The notes under the pieces were generated by a model. The model had not been told where the DNA came from. It did no database searches and was given only the letters and a program-made list of their open reading frames with translations. Shown in pieces: positions 57,599 to 64,000 of a stretch of 64,000 bases of DNA. The stretch is from Eretmocerus hayati (taxonomy: Eukaryota > Arthropoda > Insecta > Hymenoptera > Aphelinidae): assembly GCA_029851415.1 (NCBI GenBank), contig CM056743.1:92478501-92542500 (forward strand). The letters are read 5' to 3'. A program made the translations under genes and the position numbers. Within the stretch, counting starts at the first letter, position 1; each line of letters opens with the position of its first letter.

Positions 57599-57939
57599 GT
57601 ATCGAAAAAATTCAAATTTCACCTATTCCATCTTCAAATTCGAAGAGGCTTTTCCCTTCCAGCATGAAATCGTGTCTCATCGGGGGTGCCAAGATGCCTT
57701 CGTGGGTAATGTTGTATCTTCCGTGTTGCGCGGGTCGAATCCCGAGTACCCATACGGGGATTCGCGATTCTCAAGAATAATTTCAGGGAATCAATTTGAG
57801 AATATATTAGAATTGAGGATGCCGAGAAAGATTAATATGTCGAGCAAATGAATATTTAAATAAAAATCCTTTGAATATTACACTATTGTACATCCAACCT
57901 TTTATTTTTTCAGGAAATTCCATCCACAGGCAGAATAGG
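57599..57939 (+). other. 3' untranslated region
   Basis: Sequence between the stop of the right-end gene and the right Polinton TIR. It holds a poly(A) signal at 57859 and no further gene. Confidence 0.45.
57859..57864 (+). terminator. Poly(A) signal of the right-end gene
   Basis: AATAAA lies 261 bp after the stop codon and is followed by T-rich sequence at 57890-57912, a plausible cleavage and downstream element. Confidence 0.45.
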
Positions 57940-58603
57940 CCTCTCGGGGAAACCGCCTTTGCTCTTTTTACTTGGAGCGTGAGATTTTCCATCTCACACT
58001 CGGAGTGAAACGAGCAAGAAACAAAAACGCCCCTACGTGCCCACCGCAAGGTGGTGAGGAAGAGGCACGATCAAGAGTCAATTGCCCCAAGTTTACATAG
58101 GACGCGCGCTCTTGCCTATATAGCGCTTATGCACGAGAAATCACCGCTCTTGATGCGTTATACGCAAGAGCGCGGGCTCCTACGGAGACCGGGCCATTCA
58201 CAAGAAATATAGGCGCGCGCGCGCGCGGTATTCTGTTGCATCTGCCCATCCGTCTTTGCGACAAAATAGCGCGTGCAGCGGCGAACCGGGAACACCTGCC
58301 ACGGGCGAAATTGTGAGGTCGAGCCACCACCCTCGCACCTGCCACACCCTGGGGAAAAGAGGGGGTATGGGTTACAGGACACCATCACCCGGGCTGGGTC
58401 ATGGGGCGCCCGGGGGTCATGTTCCGACCCTGGGGGTCGTGGGGGTGGGCGCGGTGGGGGCTCATCTCGCTATATCGTACTTTACCCCCGGGGGTGGAGG
58501 GGGGCTACAGGGGGTCACCTCACTCTAACGTACTTGACCCCCTGGGGGTGGAGGGGGAGGGCGTCACGGGGGGTCGTCTCGCTATACCGGTCTATAGACT
58601 ACT
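57940..58603. repeat. Polinton right terminal inverted repeat
   Basis: Inverted copy of 1750-2410, ending ...CCGGTCTATAGACTACT before the duplicated AGTACC. It contains the same three CCCCGGGGG/TATAGCGAG subrepeats and the CCACCGCAAGGTGGTG palindromic stretch. The open frames on both strands (up to 110 codons) arise from the GC-rich repeat. Confidence 0.9.
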
Positions 58604-58609
58604 AGTACC

Positions 58610-59499
58610 TCAGGGATACCGTAAATTTATTTATTGATGGCAAAACTGCTGATAGAGAAGAATGAGTCATGAATCCACTCATTTCGGAATTCAAATCTGG
58701 TATGATTACGGAAGAAATGGCATGACTCTTGATTCAATACGCGCGCCGATAACTCAGTTATCTACTCCTATGTTCGACGAGAAGCAAGGAACTGGTTATC
58801 TCAAATATATTTCATAACTAGATACTTTGAATCACAACAATGATCATCGAACACATTAAGTTTTGTTCATTTCCCTGAATCATGCAATCGAGAGGAGAAA
58901 CGCAAGGTCATAATTCCTGTTTTCTGAAGTTTCGTCGATCCAAATTTGAAAAACGAAGCTCTCCATCGGAAAGATGAAAGCAAAATACTTCGAAGATGCT
59001 TTGATTGAACATTTCACCATGTCAAGTCGAACGGCTCAGGACACCCGTGAGACGTAAACAGCACGTATATGAACATTAGTACTCTCATCATTGCTTTGCT
59101 CCTCGTAAAAATCGAAGAACCCCGAATTTTTTCAGAGTTTTTCAACGAGAAATTCTTTCATCTTCCAAAAAGGGATGTCGAAAAATCTAGGAAATAGAAT
59201 AATTTTGAGATATTGCCATGTCAAAATTCGATTGCGAATTTTGAAGTAATGCTGGTGAGAATTCGAAAAACAAGTTCCGACAACGGGAAGCTGAGGCAAA
59301 AATACGTCGGAAGTGATATTTCTCGACGTGAAGTTCACGCTCTTTCACACGAGCCGGAGATGAGAAACAATATGGTTGCTCGATGCAAGGATTTTCATGT
59401 AAAGAGTATGGAAGTTATTCTGTGCAATCTTGTGGGTGTTCAAACAGGAAATTACGAATCACTGTCTTTAGAATTAGTTCCCAGAGGTGGTTAATATAC
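58610..59499. other. Flanking host DNA, no feature seen
   Basis: A+T-rich single-copy sequence next to the Polinton. Open frames are short (the longest is 93 codons at 59213-59494), without known motifs. It is probably host intron. Confidence 0.45.
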
Positions 59500-59507
59500 G
59501 CCCCATC

Positions 59508-59717
59508 CATAGACATAGAAGTATAGACTGCCGGTCCCATACCTTCGCCGTTGACATCGAGGCTCCCCAATGAGAGTGAGAGAGAAGCAACATAGGAATC
59601 GCGTGTTAAAAGCGTGCGCCTTGGAGCATGCCGTCTCTCTCACTCTCACGCAAAGGTCTATGCTTCGATGACAACGGCAAGTATACGGGACCAGCAGTCT
59701 ATACTTCTATGTCTATG
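59508..59717. mobile_element. hAT-type MITE, 210 bp
   Basis: CATAGACATAGAAGTATAGA at the left end is perfectly inverted at the right end, and the inverted match continues with one indel through CGGTCCC. Flanks GCCCCATC (59500-59507) and GCCCCACC (59718-59725) form an 8-bp duplication with one difference, pointing to hAT. A second inverted block (GAGAGTGAGAGAGA / TCTCTCACTCTCAC) lies inside. There is no coding capacity. Confidence 0.8.
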
Positions 59718-59725
59718 GCCCCACC

Positions 59726-60692
59726 AAGTTGAAAAAGAAGTACGTAAATGAGTCGAGACCACAATTGTACCCTTTTCTTATAAGCCTCTCAATCATTTTT
59801 AGTCTGGATATCAGAAATTCGATCATTAGAATGAAAATTCCGTTGATCAAATTCATCGTTCAAAAATCACTCGCAGAATTGATTTTCATTCAAAATTTAT
59901 TCGAATTTTCACAGTCATGATACAAATGCCAGTATTAGATGAGTCATATAGGAACTGATACAGACATTATGAATTCATGAGAGCATTAATGAATTCATTC
60001 GTAACATTCGTATATTTCATGTAGAACATTGTATTCCATCAGATGCAAGATACAACTTAGTAAATACAATTATCTAAATTGATACTGATACTGCATATGA
60101 TGCACTCAACGTTGAAGACGAATGGAAAGATGTAAGAGTTAATACTATCCGGTTACACAAACTAGCAACATATTTTTCATATTGAGAAATATGTTCCTCG
60201 TAGATCTTTCTGATCTACGTGTTTCAGAATTTATTCACATGTTTCATCCTTGGAAAACTTCTTCATGAACAACATTTCAAGTATGATGAGGATGTGTTCG
60301 TTGGAGATTGTGTTGGTTGTATTACGATTTTCTGTATTCGCAATGGAGCGTTCGTTTTGATGATCATTTTCGAATTTTCCTTTGGAGTACGATGTCGAAG
60401 ACAGGTCTGGCCACTCCATGGGGTGCACGCGTTGCTCAGGTGATGCCGCCGCAGTCGATTTCCGCCAATATGGCCACCTCGAGGGGAGCGATCTGATTGG
60501 CTTATTCAAAACAACGAACTGAGGCAGACATTCGCTCCAGGTTGGTGGTTGTCCGGCTGTTGAAGATTCATAACACATCGCTGTACTGTCGTGAATATTG
60601 AAGTCTAAAAATCACCAGCTGCTGTTTATTGCACACTGTAAATGATGTGCAACGTTTCTTTCAACTACGGAAGTGAAGAATGTTTCAACTAC
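59726..60692. other. Flanking DNA with a possible minus-strand exon
   Basis: Mostly A+T-rich. On the minus strand 60231-60578 is open for 115 codons and reads plausibly (SLPSRWPYWRKSTAAASPEQ), ending in an Asn/Thr-rich stretch. It could be an alternative 5' exon of the AMPK gamma gene, which runs in this direction, but there is no homology to support this. Confidence 0.25.
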
Positions 60693-62027
60693 CCCCACTG
60701 AAAATGGGTGGCCGTTCGAGCGGGCGCCGAAGCGGGCGCCGGGGCGGGCGCCCGGACGGTAGCACGAAATCGACGATAAAGCCGCCCGCCCAGGCGGCCG
60801 CCGCGGAGAATTTTTTCCCCCAAAAATTCAATTTTTATATTTCTGTTTTCCCGAAAACCCGAAATAATTTCTTGGAAAAATTTTAGATACATCCTACTTA
60901 CTTCCTCCTTCTTACAATTGATGGGAAATTTCTGGAGAAAACTAAGGAATATCAACGATCAATGTGACTGGTGTGAACGAAAATACTTAGAAGAAGATTC
61001 TAATGTCGAATCTCCACTTCGTGCGAGTCTGAAACACCGATTCTTCAAATCGAAGTTCCATAAATCAGTTTTTCATAAATATGTTCTCCATATTTGAAGC
61101 GAAAAAATGATCTGTCGTACTATCCCTAGTATCTTTATCACCATTTTTCATACGGAGAGTACAGGACATGGTTATTGAGGTAGTTCTAGCGGTACTCGAA
61201 TTAACTATCAGAAAATTACAAAATTCGGCACAATGGTGGATTAGTGTATTAAATAGACACAGTCAAAATTTTGCAACCTTCAGGAGTCGCAGAGAAAAGT
61301 TCTGGGTAATTTCGTAAAAGCCAATTCATACGGCGTCTTACGGGAAACGGTCGATACCCTCATCTCTGACTATCAGATTTTCACGGGAGTGATCACACAG
61401 GTGTAAGAAAGCATGAAAAATGCATAGCAACGAACAAATCGACGATTAGGAGCCTGCCAAAAAAGATCTGAGCCAATATGTCACTACTTTCCTTAAAATT
61501 TTTTGGAGTAAGATTATCGTCTGCTGTGTACATCACTATCCCTATATAGACGGGCGGAAACAAGTCAATACCGGGTCTAATCTACACTCGGACTCATCAG
61601 TACCGCTAGTACTCCCTTCGACCTACATTTGTTCATTCAAATTGGATATATTTCTTGATCCTAAGATAACTAGAATATAATGATGAGACACTCATGAACA
61701 GTGACTTATGTGATGAGATGATTGCTGCGACTGCTCGATTCATCAACGCGGGAAAATTTGGCGTTGGAATGAAATAAAAACACGAGATCAATAGATAATC
61801 GTCTGTCATATATTTGTCTATCAATATAGCCAGAGGGCGTAATTCTTCATAGATTGGAGGGAACAAAATTGAATGAAACAATTCCGGGTTTTCGGGAAAA
61901 CAAAAATATAAAAATTGAATTTTTGGGGAAAAAAAATTTTTCGCGGCGGCCTTTATCGTTGATTTCGTGCTACCGTCCGGGCGCCCGCCTCGGCGCCCGC
62001 TCGGGCGGCCACCCATTTCCAGTGGGG
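60693..62027. mobile_element. TIR element with GC-rich ends, 1.3 kb
   Basis: CCCCACTGAAAATGGGTGGC at the left is inverted at 62008-62027 (one mismatch). The inverted match continues for about 190 bp through a very GC-rich block of GGGCGCC repeats, then AGCACGAAATC, TTTTCCCC and CCCGAAAACCCG. The interior (60885-61870) is A+T-rich without a gene. Flanks share only AC next to the ends, so the TSD is uncertain. The superfamily is open. Confidence 0.75.
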
Positions 62028-62180
62028 ACGTAGTTGAACCGGTTTTTCAACTACGTAGTTGGAATATGTTTCAACTCAGTGGTTGAAAAATATTTCATCA
62101 ACGTAGTTGAAAATTCAACTACGTAGTCGAAAATTTAACTACGTATTTGAAATTCAACTACATGAGTTGAAAAATGTATG
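62028..62180. repeat. AACTACGTAGTTGAA palindromic repeat
   Basis: Variants of CAACTACGTAGTTG recur about every 20-30 bp from 62028 to 62175, with related copies on the other side of the TIR element (60660-60692). The TIR element therefore sits in a small palindromic satellite. Confidence 0.7.
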
Positions 62181-62839
62181 CGGAGAAGTTCGGAAATAGT
62201 TGCGTCCAATATGTTGGTCATGGAGGTAACATCAATGTGTATAATTTGTTACTCTCCTCGCTTGGGTTTGACTACTGTTTGTAGAGTACTAATTGAGGGG
62301 GTGGGTGGAAGAAGGGCCTAAGTCAAAAATGGTCATTTCGAGAAAAACGATAAAAACTAACTGTATCTGACCTGTAGCATAATTCGATGCGCATACCTGG
62401 CTTATTTCAAAGGTTTTGGCATCCTCGAAATAACCGCACAGGTATTGAGAGGTAAATGTTGATTTTGAGAGGAATACAGCCATTTGAAAGAGTGCAGTCA
62501 GGCCCTTTTTCCCAATACTGAGTCAATTTTTGGGTTAGTCGCTCCACTAAAAGTTGGATTACGATGAGAAATCGAGTCCAATGACCTCCAAATTTTTTCA
62601 ACATGTCTATGTGTATGTCACACAAGATTTCCGATTGCGATATAATGTCTCATTGCATGTTAGTCGACTCTGCGCGTGAAAGATGGCTGAATTGAAAGTG
62701 TGAGACTGAGGTCACTCAATATTCACCTAGCAAGCATGAAGATACTTTTTTTGAAGGCCAAAGAACATGATTTGATAGCCAGATTTGATAGAAAAGCGAT
62801 ATTGAGGTCATGAGTATTTTTTCAAAAATTTTTCGATAA
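62181..62839. other. Flanking DNA, no gene seen
   Basis: Single-copy A+T-rich sequence. Isolated AGGCCCTTTTT motifs (62310 on the opposite strand, 62500) foreshadow the minisatellite that follows. Confidence 0.4.
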
Positions 62840-63060
62840 AAATTAGGCCCTTTTTATCAATACCCCACCACTTAGGCCCTTTTTCTCGATATCGATAGTG
62901 GAGTTGGGCCCTTTTGAGTGAGTATCTCCTGCGACTTAGGCCCTTTTCACCAATACTGTTGCACTTAGGCCCTTTTTACCAATACTGATGCACTTAGGCC
63001 CTTTTTACCAATACTCTTACACTTAGGCCCTTGTCAATTAGGCCTTTTTTACAAATATTC
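62840..63060. repeat. 29-bp minisatellite
   Basis: Units of CACTTAGGCCCTTTTTACCA plus ATACTGATG repeat with a 29-bp period (clear starts at 62962, 62991 and 63020), with about seven copies including diverged ones. Confidence 0.85.
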
Positions 63061-64000
63061 TTGCACTCATACCCTTCGTCTCAATACTGGCAGAAAGGCT
63101 GTTTCGGAAAATCATTGCGGCCTTGATGGCTTCTTACATAACTTTCTCTGTGATAGGAGGACACCTTTATATACTCACTTTTGTCCTGAGATTCTGTTGC
63201 CGAATTAGTTTCTCTTAAAGATTCTCATTGTTCCGATGATTCAATCGGTGTTGGGAGTATTTCTCATGGTTTGCTCAAGATATTCTCCTTCGTTTTCTCG
63301 GATGAGAATTTTGTGAACGTTATGATGCGTAGGTCTCACGCATTAACATTCATCATCTAGAATGATGCATTAATGAAACACTTTTGGGGCTCATTTTTGA
63401 GTACGAAGTAGTCCGCGGAAAAAATCGGAGGCATGTGTTAGACGTAAAATCGGCTCAAGTTATAATCCTCATCAACGGCTGAGAACCAGACAAGTGACAA
63501 GGGATCACAGAGGGCACCACCGAACCCTCTATCGCCAACTCATCCCCCCACGTCAAATATATATCTATTTCCACAACTTTGACTGCTGAGTGAGTCAAAG
63601 ATGACCTCGAAAATTTCCAATAGGGAACACGCATGTGTCAGATTAAAATGTTCTAGCTTATGCAGTCGATAGTCGATATGAAAAGAATAACTTCTGGGAA
63701 AACAGAATATTTTTAAACGCTATGAATTTTTTTCGAGAGTCGATTGAAATTGGGAATGATTCGGACGCCCGTTCAAATCGATGTCACGTGATTGCTGTCT
63801 GCCGCCGAGCCGACTGTCAGCAATCCAGACGGGTTTGTTCATCATCTAGTTAGGGTCCCTAGAGAGTTTAGTACAATATATAGCGACTGTAAGTCTGCAG
63901 TGTTGTGTCCGTGTGCCGTTCAGAACTCCAAACTCCACAATATGTCGCAAATAAAATGAAATTATGAGAAAATATGAGGCTCAAACACTTCCGTGGGAAA
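63061..64000. other. Right margin, no feature seen
   Basis: Single-copy sequence to the window end. There are only short open frames and no splice-bounded exon that I recognise. Confidence 0.4.

Larger units (their letters stand above)
1750..58603 (-). mobile_element. Polinton/Maverick DNA transposon (nested, inactive)
   Basis: Both ends start with AGTAGTCTATA and are flanked by the 6-bp duplication AGTACC (1744-1749, 58604-58609). A 6-bp TSD, AG termini and TIRs of several hundred bases are diagnostic of Polintons. Inside are a Polinton integrase with chromodomain, a double-jelly-roll major capsid gene, a minor capsid-like gene and the N-terminal part of PolB, nearly all on the minus strand. 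The span is 56.9 kb, but subtracting the TA element (6506-38196) and the foldback (47245-56877) leaves about 15.5 kb, the usual 15-20 kb size. Polintons integrate through their integrase, are thought to copy themselves with their protein-primed PolB, and may form virions. This copy has stops in nearly every gene, lacks the polymerase catalytic domain, and no ATPase or adenoviral-type protease was recognised, so it cannot be autonomous. Confidence 0.93.

Noticed and set aside
57700..57760. tRNA-like T-arm (GGGTCGAATCCC)
   Set aside because: The B box lacks the required base, there is no A box at proper distance and no cloverleaf.
63875..63925. TATA-like sequence near the right edge
   Set aside because: TATATA is present but there is no initiator at the right distance and no following open frame within the window.

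Overview
The window is animal nuclear DNA, almost certainly from an insect. On the minus strand at 1066-1221 lies one clean exon of the AMP-activated kinase gamma subunit (SNF4A-gamma/PRKAG, a CBS-domain segment) with good splice sites on both sides. Everything else is mobile DNA of families common in arthropods. No rRNA, CRISPR or bacterial operon is present. The species cannot be named from the sequence.

The dominant object is one nested nest. A Polinton/Maverick spans 1750-58603. It is bounded by a 6-bp target duplication AGTACC (1744-1749 and 58604-58609), begins with AG, and has terminal inverted repeats of about 660 bp. Removing later insertions leaves about 15.5 kb, the normal size for a Polinton. 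On the minus strand, from high to low coordinates, it carries the N-terminal part of a B-family DNA polymerase gene (with introns), a conserved gene upstream of the integrase, a DDE integrase with chromodomain, a minor capsid-like gene, a small basic protein, the major capsid protein (cut in two) and a conserved gene of unknown role near the left end. Most carry stops or frameshifts, the polymerase catalytic region is absent, and the ATPase and protease were not found. On the plus strand at the right end is a spliced gene with a TATA/Inr promoter that I do not recognise.

Two large insertions break the Polinton. (1) A TA-target transposon rich in CTTTC-type minisatellites (6506-38196) sits in the major capsid gene; precise removal restores the capsid frame. 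It holds a Ty3/gypsy retrotransposon (6741-28463, minus strand, TSD ACCT) and a non-LTR retrotransposon (about 31440-36020, minus strand). The gypsy element has itself been hit by a 2.0-kb hAT (12176-14181, in reverse transcriptase), a 1.8-kb unclassified TIR element (17409-19190, in gag) and a 7.6-kb hAT-like element (19634-27270, in the leader), which contains smaller TIR elements. (2) A 9.6-kb foldback element (47245-56877, TSD GGTACC) interrupts the spliced plus-strand gene. Its two arms are about 0.7-kb inverted ends followed by long head-to-head arrays of a 174-bp (58-codon) repeat.

The flanks (1-1743 and 58610-64000) look like intron or intergenic DNA with degraded hAT-like sequence, a 210-bp MITE, a GC-rich TIR element (60693-62027) and a 29-bp minisatellite. 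Because each insertion sits in a reading frame or repeat that can be read across once it is removed, the order of events is clear: Polinton first; then the TA element and the foldback; then gypsy and LINE; then the hAT and TIR elements.
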